A stretch of DNA of 64,000 nt from Arthrobacter sp. AZCC_0090 (GTDB lineage: Bacteria > Actinomycetota > Actinomycetes > Actinomycetales > Micrococcaceae). Below are positions 27,308 to 35,066 of this stretch, piece by piece. Within the stretch, counting starts at the first letter, position 1, and each line of letters begins with the position of its first letter. Location: contig NZ_JACHEE010000010.1 of assembly GCF_014207375.1 (NCBI RefSeq), forward strand, positions 29,204 to 93,203. The letters run 5' to 3'. Below the pieces are notes generated by a model, which saw nothing but the letters and a program-made list of their open reading frames with translations, made no database searches and was not told where the DNA came from. The translations under genes were made by a program, and so were the position numbers.

Positions 27308-27624
27308 GGTGCTCCTTCACTCAGTTACATCGGTCTTCCAATGTTGGCCGCATTCCATGTCAGTCAAGGCATGTGATTCTGCCTGAAGGGCAGGGCGAAA
27401 TGACCAACCACATTCCGAATCGACATGGGCACCCCCAAGTAACATGTGTGCAATATGTGCATGTTCAAATGTTTTTAATGACCAGGCAGGTCTTGCTGTG
27501 TTATCTTCATCACCATCCCTTTGCGCAGCTCCGGCCATCCTGAGGACCCTCGATCTCCGAGGTATCACGCGCATCCTTCGCATCTGATTCGACCACCGAC
27601 CTGACCGCCGACCCGGGAGACACA
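27308..27624. promoter_or_regulatory. divergent promoter region, hom operon / permease
   Basis: 317 bases without a gene between two divergent starts. At 27441-27465 the arms AACATG and CATGTT flank 13 bases, and a TGCA-ATATG-TGCA element lies inside, a good candidate operator. A short CTGCC/GGCAG hairpin occurs near 27390. The AT-rich part (27440-27500) is the likely core promoter zone. I could not fix -35/-10 boxes with confidence. Confidence 0.5.
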
Positions 27625-29076
27625 ATGGAATCCTCTTCATCCGTCACGCTAGAACCGCAACGCTCAGACCCGCCGCCGCTTGAATCCGGGCTACGCCGGT
27701 CCATGGGGCCGCGGCACCTGGTGATGATCGCGATGGGTGGCGTCATCGGCTCCGGACTCTTCTTGAGTTCGGGCTACACGATCTCCCAGGCTGGACCACT
27801 CGGCGCTGTCATCGCCTACCTGATTGGCTCCTTCGTGGTCTACCTCGTGATGGCGTGCCTTGGCGAACTTGCTATCGCCTACCCAGTCTCGGGAGCCTTC
27901 CACATCTACGCATCGCGTTCGATCGGGCCAGCCACTGGGTTCACTACCGCTTGGCTTTATTGGCTTTGTTGGGCGGTAGCCATCGGATCGGAATTCACAG
28001 CTGCGGGCCTCCTCATGCAGCGTTGGTTTCCAAGCATCGATGTGTGGGTTTGGTGCGTGATCTTTGCGGCCGTGCTTTTTGGCCTCAACGCCGTCTCTTC
28101 GCGATTCTTCGGAGAGTCGGAGTTCTGGTTCGCGATCGTCAAGGTCGGCGCGATCATCGTCCTGATCGTGCTCGGCGGTGCCGCATTGTTTGGCTTCCAC
28201 CCGCTGAGCGGGGCCGGCAATCATCCCTTCCTGTTTGCAAACTTCAATACAACAGGCGGCCTTTTCCCAAACGGATTCACTGGCGTCCTGGTCACAGCGC
28301 TAGCGGTGTTCTACGCCTTCTCCGGCTCTGAGCTCATCGGTGTAGCGGCTGGCGAAACTGCGGATCCTGCCACGAGCATTCCGAAAGCCATGCGCAGCAC
28401 GGTTGTCCGGCTGCTGATCTTCTTCGTCGGGGCCATCGCGGTCATCGCCGCCACCATCCCCTTTGGCCAAGTTGGCCTGGACCAAAGCCCGTTCGTGACG
28501 GTCTTTTCTTCCATCGGCATTCCATTTGCTGCCGATGCCATGAATTTCGTCATCATCACCGCGCTCCTTTCTGCCGGCAATAGCGGCCTCTTCTCCTGCG
28601 CCCGCATGTTGTACTCACTCTCGGATGAAGGACATGCCCCTCGGGTATTGCGAAAGCTCACTCGACGTGGCATTCCCATGGTCGCGCTCTCCGTGAGCAT
28701 GGTGGGCGGCCTGGCATCGCTCATCAGCAGCGTGGTTGCTCCGGAGACGGTGTACTTGGCCCTAGTGTCCGTGGCAGGGTTCGCCGTCGTCGGCGTGTGG
28801 ATGTCCATCGCCGCATCACATTTCTTCCACAGGAGGACCTATGTCAAGAACGGCGGCAATGTCGCAGCCCTTCCTTACAGGGCCCCGATGTTCCCCCTCG
28901 TGCCGATCCTGGCGTTCTCGCTCTGCTTCATTTCGCTGATCGGCATTGCGTTTGACCCGAACCAGGTAGCCGCTCTCTACTTCGGAGTTCCCTTTGTGGG
29001 AGCCTGCTATGCATTTTTCTATCTCAAGTACGGACGCAAGGCGCGCACAGCACAGCCGTCTCTACTGGACCGTTGA
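27625..29076 (+). CDS. amino acid permease (APC, CycA/GabP type)
   Basis: 483 residues with 12 predicted membrane segments. MGPRHLVMIAMGGVIGSGLF at TM1 and FYAFSGSELIGVAAGET at TM6 are amino acid:H+ symporter (AAT family) signatures. GGGAG precedes the ATG at 27625. Divergent from the hom-ald-aspA operon, so it is the likely importer of the substrate, predicted to be homoserine or a related four-carbon amino acid. A strong hairpin follows the stop. Confidence 0.9.
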   Translation: MESSSSVTLEPQRSDPPPLESGLRRSMGPRHLVMIAMGGVIGSGLFLSSGYTISQAGPLGAVIAYLIGSFVVYLVMACLGELAIAYPVSGAFHIYASRSIGPATGFTTAWLYWLCWAVAIGSEFTAAGLLMQRWFPSIDVWVWCVIFAAVLFGLNAVSSRFFGESEFWFAIVKVGAIIVLIVLGGAALFGFHPLSGAGNHPFLFANFNTTGGLFPNGFTGVLVTALAVFYAFSGSELIGVAAGETADPATSIPKAMRSTVVRLLIFFVGAIAVIAATIPFGQVGLDQSPFVTVFSSIGIPFAADAMNFVIITALLSAGNSGLFSCARMLYSLSDEGHAPRVLRKLTRRGIPMVALSVSMVGGLASLISSVVAPETVYLALVSVAGFAVVGVWMSIAASHFFHRRTYVKNGGNVAALPYRAPMFPLVPILAFSLCFISLIGIAFDPNQVAALYFGVPFVGACYAFFYLKYGRKARTAQPSLLDR

Positions 29077-29089
29077 CCACCGTCTACCC

Positions 29090-29128
29090 AGCTTCTCGGC
29101 CAGGGACCGCTGTCCCGGCCGAGAAGCT
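29090..29128 (+). terminator. hairpin terminator after the permease
   Basis: 12-bp outer stem AGCTTCTCGGCC/complement, one bulged A, then a 5-bp inner stem GGGAC/GTCCC with loop CGCT. No T-run follows, so it may work as an mRNA end or factor-dependent terminator. Confidence 0.7.
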
Positions 29129-29363
29129 ATCCAACGGATGACAAATGAATTCAGAACACGTGATGCCCCTTGCCGGCAGTTCGATCCGGAACGTCGGCAA
29201 CTGGCTGGAGGTCGACGTCGGCGGTTTCGAGTCGCGGAAATGGAGAGCGCGAACTCGGCGATCCTCGCCGATCTCTACACCGTGTGGGCAGGAGCACGCC
29301 GCATTCCGATCAATGGCGACGTGTGAGAATAGGCGTGATTGATGGTCGGAAGGAGCACTGACA

Positions 29364-30164
29364 ATGGATTCTTCCTCGGAAGCGTCGTCCATGGCACAAG
29401 GACTTCGGATTGTGCGGCTGGTCGCTGACCGGGAGAAGTGGGGGAGACGGCTTCTCGGCGTTTCCCAGCTCGCCTCCGAGCTGGACATGGAACAAAGCCG
29501 CGTATCCCGGCTTACCCAGGAACTGTGTGATCTGGGACTTCTGGAACGGGTCGAACGGGGTCCGTTCCGGACAGGCCCACGATTTTTCGATCTCGCGGCT
29601 TCACTTAATACTGGCTGGGTTCGCGAATCAAGAACCGAGCTGGAGGCTTTGGTGGCCACGCTAAGCCTCCGATCCAGGGTTTCCGTCAGGGAGGCCTTCC
29701 GGGTAATTCTCCTGCGCGCGTCCAGCAATGACGCGCTCCCCGGCGGCTTCGTAAAACCTGGCATGGTTACGCCCATATGGTGTACAGGGTCGGGCCGCGC
29801 TCTTTTGTGGGACCACGAGCAGGTCGCGATTCAAGATCTCCTCAAGGACGTCAACTTCATCGGCGTCGGAGGGCCGGGCGCGGCCCACTCGGCCCTGGAG
29901 GTCTGCGAACTCATGGACCGGGACAGGGCCCGTGGCTTCACTTTGGCAGCGGAAGAATTCGAGCACGGCGTCTACGAATTGGCCCTGCCCATCCGCAACC
30001 GTGAAGGAACGATTCTTGCTTCACTTAGTGTTCTGGGCAACAGGTCCGAGATCGAACCCAGGGCCGGGAAAATTGCCAAGGTTCTGACGGAGTCAGCCGA
30101 TCGGCTGGGATCTCGCGATCACCGCAGGGGAGACAGTACGGGAGGCGCAGGCCTTGCGAGCTAG
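29364..30164 (+). CDS. IclR-family regulator
   Basis: 266 residues: winged HTH at about 30-75 (LLGVSQLASELDMEQSRVSR, ELCDLGLLERV) and an IclR effector domain (GSGRALLWDHEQ, DRARGFTLAAEEFEHGVYEL, ALPIRNREGTILASLSVLG). AAGGAG lies ahead of the ATG. It follows the permease by about 290 bases and is convergent, with a 4-base overlap, with a second IclR gene. A candidate regulator of the permease and hom operon. Confidence 0.9.
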   Translation: MDSSSEASSMAQGLRIVRLVADREKWGRRLLGVSQLASELDMEQSRVSRLTQELCDLGLLERVERGPFRTGPRFFDLAASLNTGWVRESRTELEALVATLSLRSRVSVREAFRVILLRASSNDALPGGFVKPGMVTPIWCTGSGRALLWDHEQVAIQDLLKDVNFIGVGGPGAAHSALEVCELMDRDRARGFTLAAEEFEHGVYELALPIRNREGTILASLSVLGNRSEIEPRAGKIAKVLTESADRLGSRDHRRGDSTGGAGLAS

Positions 30165-30937
30165 GCCTGCGCCTGCGCCAACGACTGACCCAGCGTCGAT
30201 TCCAGCCACTTTCCCCACAACACAAGAGCCGAGGCGCAGAGCTCCCGCCGCGGCTCCAGCCGCGTCTTAGGACCCACCACCTGCAAGGCCGCCACTACGT
30301 CCCCCTTGAAATCCCGGACCGGAACCGCCAAAGAATACAAGCCTGGTTCGGCTTCCTCGTCGACGATGGAATACCCCCGGCTCCGAGCCTCATGCAGCCG
30401 CGTCAGGAAGTCCTCGACATCCACTGGAGTCTTGGGGCCGTGACGAACAAACGCAGCAGACCCGAAAACTGTTCGTACCTCGGCGTCGGACGACTCCCAA
30501 AGCAGTGCCTGGCCGGCGTCACTGCAGTAGGCCGGGTACGGCCGGCCCAACCACGAACCGACCATGTTGCTGCTCGCCGGAATGCGCTCACCGACCGTCA
30601 CTGTGCTGTCGCCGCTCAGAACTCCGAGGAAGCATCCTTCGTTCGTTTCACCAGCAAGCCCCTCCAAGGCGGTTATTCCGTCGGTCTGCAGCCGTTGTTC
30701 GGTCAAAAGCTGGGCGTCGGTAAATAGTGACCAGCTCAGGGTGTACGACCGCCCGTCCGCGCGTTCCAGAAAGCCTTCCTGCTCGGCGCCCCGGAGGCTT
30801 CGCGAAACCTGGCTGCGGTCCTTGCTTAGATCCCCTGCAATGTCGGCGACTGTTCCGCCGGGGAGGCCTTCCGCGTTGCGGGAACCAACTGCAAGGACAG
30901 CCATGATTCCCCGTCCCATGCTGGATGTCTTAGGCAT
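30161..30937 (-). CDS. IclR-family regulator
   Basis: 258 residues from ATG 30937 (MPKTSSMGRGIMAVLAVG). HTH region TVADIAGDLSKDRSQVSRSL, then the effector domain (PYPAYCSDAGQALLWESS, ARSRGYSIVDEEAEPGLYSL, AVPVRDFKGDVVAALQVVG). Third gene of an operon with the unknown protein and the cyclase-family gene; it probably controls that operon through the dyad at 32230-32267. It is clearly a different subgroup from the IclR it converges with. Confidence 0.88.
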   Translation of the reverse strand: MPKTSSMGRGIMAVLAVGSRNAEGLPGGTVADIAGDLSKDRSQVSRSLRGAEQEGFLERADGRSYTLSWSLFTDAQLLTEQRLQTDGITALEGLAGETNEGCFLGVLSGDSTVTVGERIPASSNMVGSWLGRPYPAYCSDAGQALLWESSDAEVRTVFGSAAFVRHGPKTPVDVEDFLTRLHEARSRGYSIVDEEAEPGLYSLAVPVRDFKGDVVAALQVVGPKTRLEPRRELCASALVLWGKWLESTLGQSLAQAQA

Positions 30938-30968
30938 GGATCCGATTCTAGCCACCAGATGGCGCACC

Positions 30969-31721
30969 TCAGTGGATAGCAAACACCCGGGCCGGAAAGC
31001 CGCTGCCCTGAAGGGGCTTGGGCCACGTTGCAACAAGGGCGGCACCCTTTTCGGGAAGATCGCCCAGGTTCGCCAATAGCTCGATCTGCCAACGGTTCTG
31101 TTCCAGCACGTATGTCTCAAGACTGAAGTCCTTGTGGGAAGTGGACACCCCCGGGTCGGTGTCCGTCTGTTCGTGACCTACAGCCGCAATCGACCGTTGT
31201 TCAAGCAAAAACGTGAGGACTTCCTGCGACCAGCCAGGCGTATGACTCACGCCTTCGCTGTCTCTGTTTGCCATGGCGTCTGCATCGGGCCAACGTTCGC
31301 TCCAGCCCGTCCGCAATGCCACAAAGCAACCCGTCGGGACAGTACCGTTTCGGCTTTCCCATGATTGGAGGTCCTCCATTGTGGGGGTGGCATCGGCATC
31401 AGCCCTGACCCTTTCGGTGATGTCCAGGACAACCAGCGGAAGGACCATGTCCTCTACCGGAATTTGGTCCAGGGTCCGGCCCCCGCGGATGAAATGCGAG
31501 GGGGGATCGACGTGGGTTCCCCATTGCCCGATGATCGAATAGCGATGCGCGGTGAAACCGTCGCCCTTCTCCAGATCGAACACGGCCTCCCTGGTCTCGT
31601 TGGGGAAGGCGGGGAAATGCGGCTGGCCGGGGTGGAATGCGTGCGTCAAGTCGGTGAACGTCCTTCCCGCTAGCAGAGGCCGGAGTCCGTCCCAAAATCC
31701 CGTCGTGGCGTGTTCGATCAT
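30969..31721 (-). CDS. cyclase family hydrolase (kynurenine-formamidase-like)
   Basis: 250 residues. The family metal motif H-x-T/H-x-D-x-P-x-H appears as GQWGTHVDPPSHFIRGG, with DLTHAFHPGQPHFPAFPN at the N-terminus and VGHEQTDTDPG later, as in the Mn/Zn-dependent cyclase/formamidase fold. Such enzymes hydrolyse N-formylkynurenine, cyclic imides, isatin or lactone-like substrates. The start overlaps the preceding unknown gene by 4 bases. The substrate is not evident; its neighbours suggest an amino-acid-related compound. Confidence 0.88.
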   Translation of the reverse strand: MIEHATTGFWDGLRPLLAGRTFTDLTHAFHPGQPHFPAFPNETREAVFDLEKGDGFTAHRYSIIGQWGTHVDPPSHFIRGGRTLDQIPVEDMVLPLVVLDITERVRADADATPTMEDLQSWESRNGTVPTGCFVALRTGWSERWPDADAMANRDSEGVSHTPGWSQEVLTFLLEQRSIAAVGHEQTDTDPGVSTSHKDFSLETYVLEQNRWQIELLANLGDLPEKGAALVATWPKPLQGSGFPARVFAIH

Positions 31722-32167
31722 GATGCGGCTTCGCTCTCATATGCCGCGAGGGGCGCAGTGGCGGAGACACTTACGACGCCCGATAGCTCTATGACGGGCA
31801 ACTCCCAAGGGTGGATTTCCACAAGGCGACGCATGAACCGCTCCACATCGGCATCGTCAAGTGATGCGTCGAAATAGGTGGTGAAGACAAAGGTCGGCGA
31901 AATGGTGCGCTGGCCTATTTCCCCCAACGTAGGGTTGGCGCCTGGCCCCACGGTGAATCCTTCGAATCCCACGCCAGACTCGAAAACATGCCTGTAGTTT
32001 CCGAAGTCCCCCAATTCCGGAGAGTCCGCCAGGGCCTGGAGCAGCGCCGTGATGCCGTGGTCGTTCCTCAACGCCCCGTCCTCGCCCCTTGTTAGCCCGG
32101 AGAAAGTCTCCGACGTGATAGGCCAATGCACGCGCAGCTTGCGCACTGATTTCATTTTGATACCCAA
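31718..32167 (-). CDS. hypothetical protein coupled to the cyclase
   Basis: About 149 residues of unknown family. It contains VGPGANPTLGEIGQ, SPTFVFTTYF and MRRLVEIHPWELPVIEL; the last vaguely recalls the HPYE motif of CutA/Nif3-type proteins, which is not enough to assign it. TTG 32167 is chosen because AGAGGA lies 6 nt upstream; ATG 32155 and GTG 32188 are alternatives. It is the first gene of a three-gene operon, so it may be a subunit or partner of the cyclase. Confidence 0.65.
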   Translation of the reverse strand: MGIKMKSVRKLRVHWPITSETFSGLTRGEDGALRNDHGITALLQALADSPELGDFGNYRHVFESGVGFEGFTVGPGANPTLGEIGQRTISPTFVFTTYFDASLDDADVERFMRRLVEIHPWELPVIELSGVVSVSATAPLAAYESEAAS

Positions 32168-32229
32168 GGTGATTCCTCTTCCATCCACAGCTCGCAGATT
32201 GCTTGACTGCTATGGTGGCACAGCAATGT

Positions 32230-32267
32230 TGATCATTACAAGCATCTACAAATGCTTATTATGATCA
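32230..32267. promoter_or_regulatory. 38-bp nested dyad operator
   Basis: Outer arms TGATCAT and ATGATCA (7 bp each), inner arms AGCAT and ATGCT (5 bp each), spaced symmetrically (4-6-4). It is AT-rich within the divergent promoter of mmuM and the unknown/cyclase/IclR operon. Two nested half-site pairs suggest a dimer-of-dimers regulator, plausibly the IclR encoded at 30161-30937. Confidence 0.7.
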
Positions 32268-32348
32268 CTATATTGAGTGAGTGGTCACGCCAAGGACATC
32301 TCGTCCGCACAGGCTTGAATTACCATCAACTGCTTGGAGATCCGAACG

Positions 32349-33296
32349 ATGCCCCGTATCACCACGTTGTCCCACATGCTCGACGCCGGGTCGAACCTGA
32401 CGGTGGACGGCGCGCTTGCCACTGAACTCGAGGCGCGCGGCTGCAATTTGGAGGACTCTCTTTGGTCGGCCAAAGTGCTTCGGGAACAACCGCAGCTGAT
32501 CAGGCAGGTGCACCGCGACTACTTCGGTGCAGGCGCCAAAGTTGCAATCACAGCGAGCTATCAGGCCACGCCACAAGGATTTGGACAGCGCGGCGTCGGC
32601 GAAGTGGAAGCCTTGGAATTGGTGGCATTGAGCGTACGCCTGGCCGACGAGGCGAGGCGGGAATACTTGGTTGAAAACCCGGAAGCGGGACCCCTGCTGA
32701 TTGCCGGATCCGTGGGCCCTTATGGCGCCTACCTCGCAGACGGGTCGGAGTACCGGGGCGACTACTCCCTCAGCCGGAGCGAGTTCATGGAGTTCCACCG
32801 GCCTCGGATCGCGGCGCTGGTGGAGGCTGGAGTGGACTTGCTGGCAGTAGAGACGTTGCCATCAGTGTCGGAGACGGGAGCTCTGTTGGCACTAGTGGAA
32901 GAATTCGATGTCGAATCGTGGTTCTCCTTCACGCTACGGGACGGGCGGCACATCAGTGACGGCACGCCCCTTGCCGACGTCGCAAGGCTCTGTTCGACGC
33001 AGCCGAGGGTCGCCGCCATCGGTGTAAATTGCGTGCCGTTGGACTTGGTCTCTCCGGCACTTGAGGCCCTACGCAAAGTCACCTCAACTCCATTGATCGC
33101 GTATCCGAATTCCGGCGAAAGCTATGACGCGCTAACCAAGACCTGGACACCCGGCCCCGCCGTGCGCGGCGCTGATGGCAGGCAACCTGCAAGCATTGCG
33201 GAAGGAGCCCGCATCTGGCAAAAACTTGGTGCTCGGCTTATTGGCGGGTGCTGCAGGACGACACCGCAAGATATTGCTGGGATTTGGTCCGGATAG
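32349..33296 (+). CDS. mmuM: homocysteine S-methyltransferase
   Basis: 315 residues; ATG 32349 with a GGAG sequence ahead. The Zn-binding cysteines are in GVNCVP and GGCCRTTP; LTVDGALATELEARG and AGSVGPYGAYLADGSEY are typical of the MmuM/YagD type, which methylates homocysteine with S-methylmethionine or SAM to give methionine. No mmuP permease is adjacent. Its 3' end (GGTCCGGATAG) is itself part of the following tandem repeat. Confidence 0.93.
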   Translation: MPRITTLSHMLDAGSNLTVDGALATELEARGCNLEDSLWSAKVLREQPQLIRQVHRDYFGAGAKVAITASYQATPQGFGQRGVGEVEALELVALSVRLADEARREYLVENPEAGPLLIAGSVGPYGAYLADGSEYRGDYSLSRSEFMEFHRPRIAALVEAGVDLLAVETLPSVSETGALLALVEEFDVESWFSFTLRDGRHISDGTPLADVARLCSTQPRVAAIGVNCVPLDLVSPALEALRKVTSTPLIAYPNSGESYDALTKTWTPGPAVRGADGRQPASIAEGARIWQKLGARLIGGCCRTTPQDIAGIWSG

Positions 33297-33382
33297 GTGA
33301 GCGAGCGTTCGGAGGGCGGCCCGCATATGTGAGCGAGCGTTCGGAGGGCGGTCCGGATAGGTGAGCGAGCGTCTGGGAGGCG
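33297..33382 (+). repeat. 32-bp tandem repeat, locus C
   Basis: Units 33297-33328 and 33329-33360 plus a partial third from 33361. The head is GTGAGCGAGCGTTCGG and the tail AGGGCGGYCCG then ATA. It lies between the convergent mmuM and gntR genes and shares the 32-nt period and head with loci A, B, D and E. Confidence 0.8.
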
Positions 33383-33395
33383 GCGCCCTTCGGGC

Positions 33396-34097
33396 TTAGG
33401 CCTCCAGGACGTACGTCCGGAGATCGTCCAGGGTCTGCTGCATGTGCGCGTCCATGGCCTCGCGGGCGCGGGGAGAGTCGCCGGCTTCGAGGGCTTTCAG
33501 GATGGCACGGTGGTGTCCAATGGCGTGCTCCTGGATCTCCGGGATTTGCGAGGTCTGGGTGCGCCGGGTTTCTAGGACGCGGTGCAGGGGTTCGAAGAGT
33601 ACCGCCACAAACACGTTGCCGGAAGCATGCAGGATGACATCGTGGAAGCCTAGGTCTGCCTCGACGAACGCGCCCACATCGTTGGAATCGTGGGCTTTCT
33701 GCATGGCGGATACATGGAGGTGCAGCTGCTCGATTTCCTCGGGGGAGACCCGTGAAGCTGCGAGTTCGCATGCCCCGGTCTCGAGCATGCGGCGCAGCTC
33801 GATGAGCTGGACGGCCGCTGCGGCGTCGTTCTTTCCCTCCGAAGCCGCGCGCAACACTGCTTCGAGGGATTCCCAACGGTTCAGGGGATTGACGAACGTT
33901 CCCCGGCCACGCTCCACGCTCAGGATCCGCTGGGCCTCGAGGGTCTTCATGGCCTCGCGGACGGTCATGCGGCTGACTTCGTGCTTGGCGCTCAATTCGA
34001 GTTCGCCGGGAACCACAGTGCCCGGCGGAAATTCGCCCGCGACGATGCGGTCCAGCAGCTCGTCAGCGACGACACCGACCAGCGACTTGCGTGCCAT
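33396..34097 (-). CDS. GntR-family regulator (FadR subfamily)
   Basis: 233 residues. N-terminal winged HTH (PGELELSAKHEVSRMTVREA, RILSVERGRGTFVNPL) and an all-helical FCD effector domain (LIELRRMLETGACELA, DLGFHDVILHASGN, HHRAILKALEAGD) with metal-binding-type His residues. GGAG precedes the ATG. Directly upstream is the palindrome AGATGTCTGACATCT, which recurs ahead of the DUF1537 kinase gene, so it most likely controls itself and that operon in response to an acid sugar or its derivative. Confidence 0.92.
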   Translation of the reverse strand: MARKSLVGVVADELLDRIVAGEFPPGTVVPGELELSAKHEVSRMTVREAMKTLEAQRILSVERGRGTFVNPLNRWESLEAVLRAASEGKNDAAAAVQLIELRRMLETGACELAASRVSPEEIEQLHLHVSAMQKAHDSNDVGAFVEADLGFHDVILHASGNVFVAVLFEPLHRVLETRRTQTSQIPEIQEHAIGHHRAILKALEAGDSPRAREAMDAHMQQTLDDLRTYVLEA

Positions 34098-34111
34098 GGT
34101 GCTCCGTTCCT

Positions 34112-34126
34112 AGATGTCTGACATCT
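34112..34126. promoter_or_regulatory. GntR operator copy 1
   Basis: AGATGTCTGACATCT, 7-bp arms around a central T. It lies 15 bases upstream of the gntR start, next to its ribosome binding site, as expected for autoregulation. Identical to copy 2. Confidence 0.8.
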
Positions 34127-34947
34127 TACGCTGGCGGTTGCCGGCTTTCGTTCCAAAACGCGCCGAGCACCAGGGCGCAAGCACGCGGTTGCTCCCAGTG
34201 GACGCTATGACCGGCGTCCGGGACCGCCACTAGTTTGCGCAGCGGACTGGCCGCGACGAAGGCTTCCGCTTGGTCCAGCGAGCGCACGAGGTCCCCGACG
34301 CCGGCAATCACGAGCGTCGGCGCTGACACCTTTTCGGGGACCTCCGCCGCCACCCCAGCCATCGCCGCGAGGCCGCTGGGGCCCAGGACCTCAAAGGGTG
34401 GTTCGAATCCCTGGCCCAGCAAACGATGGTCCTCGGGGGACAAATCCCCAAACCAGGCCTTCATGCACTTCGCGCGCGTCGCGTCGTCAATGAAGCCTTG
34501 CCGTAGCTGCGATTCGAGCATCGACTTGAAGGCATCGTTCGGCGGAGCCGGAACCATGCCGATGAGGGCCACGCTCGCCACCAGTTCCGGATGCCTAGCC
34601 GCCAATGTCAGCGCCACGCTGCCACCCATTGAATGACCGACGACGTGGACGGGTGAGGGGTTCCGGGCGGCAACGGCCGCCACGGAAGCCGCCGCCGCCT
34701 CCAGGGTCCACTCGAATCCCGGAGGCAAAACCTCACCACGGTGATACCCGGGCAACTCGACGATCCACACTGAACGTCCGGCGTCGAGCAACTCGGCGGC
34801 GAGCGGCTCCCAATAGGCGGACGTCGAGGCCCAGCCATGCAGCAACAGGACGGGAGGCTGGGACGGTTGTCCCGGCCTCCTGCTAGCGGCCGTTGGAAGG
34901 CGCATGTCCACATGTAGCGCCGCGACGGCGGGAGGCTCTTGAAGCAT
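34126..34947 (-). CDS. alpha/beta hydrolase (BioH-like)
   Basis: 273 residues. Nucleophile Ser in GHSMGGS, catalytic Asp in GVGDLVRS, His in DAGHSVHWEQP, oxyanion region LLLHGWAS. The general shape resembles BioH-type carboxylesterases. It is encoded upstream of gntR on the same strand and divergent from the kinase operon; its last base touches the first operator copy. It might hydrolyse an ester or lactone feeding the acid-sugar pathway, an inference from context only. Confidence 0.85.
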   Translation of the reverse strand: MLQEPPAVAALHVDMRLPTAASRRPGQPSQPPVLLLHGWASTSAYWEPLAAELLDAGRSVWIVELPGYHRGEVLPPGFEWTLEAAAASVAAVAARNPSPVHVVGHSMGGSVALTLAARHPELVASVALIGMVPAPPNDAFKSMLESQLRQGFIDDATRAKCMKAWFGDLSPEDHRLLGQGFEPPFEVLGPSGLAAMAGVAAEVPEKVSAPTLVIAGVGDLVRSLDQAEAFVAASPLRKLVAVPDAGHSVHWEQPRACALVLGAFWNESRQPPA

Positions 34948-35017
34948 GCGCCAAGCATAGTGACGACTGACACTTGCACAGCCGAAAGCGGGTGTGTCAC
35001 ACTAGCATTCAAATATT

Positions 35018-35032
35018 AGATGTCTGACATCT
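35018..35032. promoter_or_regulatory. GntR operator copy 2
   Basis: AGATGTCTGACATCT, identical to the copy before gntR, 35 bases ahead of the kinase start. A TTGCAC (34974) and CACACT (34998) pair spaced 18 bases could be the promoter, placing the operator over the transcription start, as for repression. Confidence 0.8.
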
Positions 35033-35066
35033 TACATTTACTTTCAAAACCACGATGGAGTGCACA

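Noticed and set aside
29084..29776. 230-codon open frame opposite the IclR gene
   Set aside because: Shadow of the IclR coding strand and spans the terminator hairpin.
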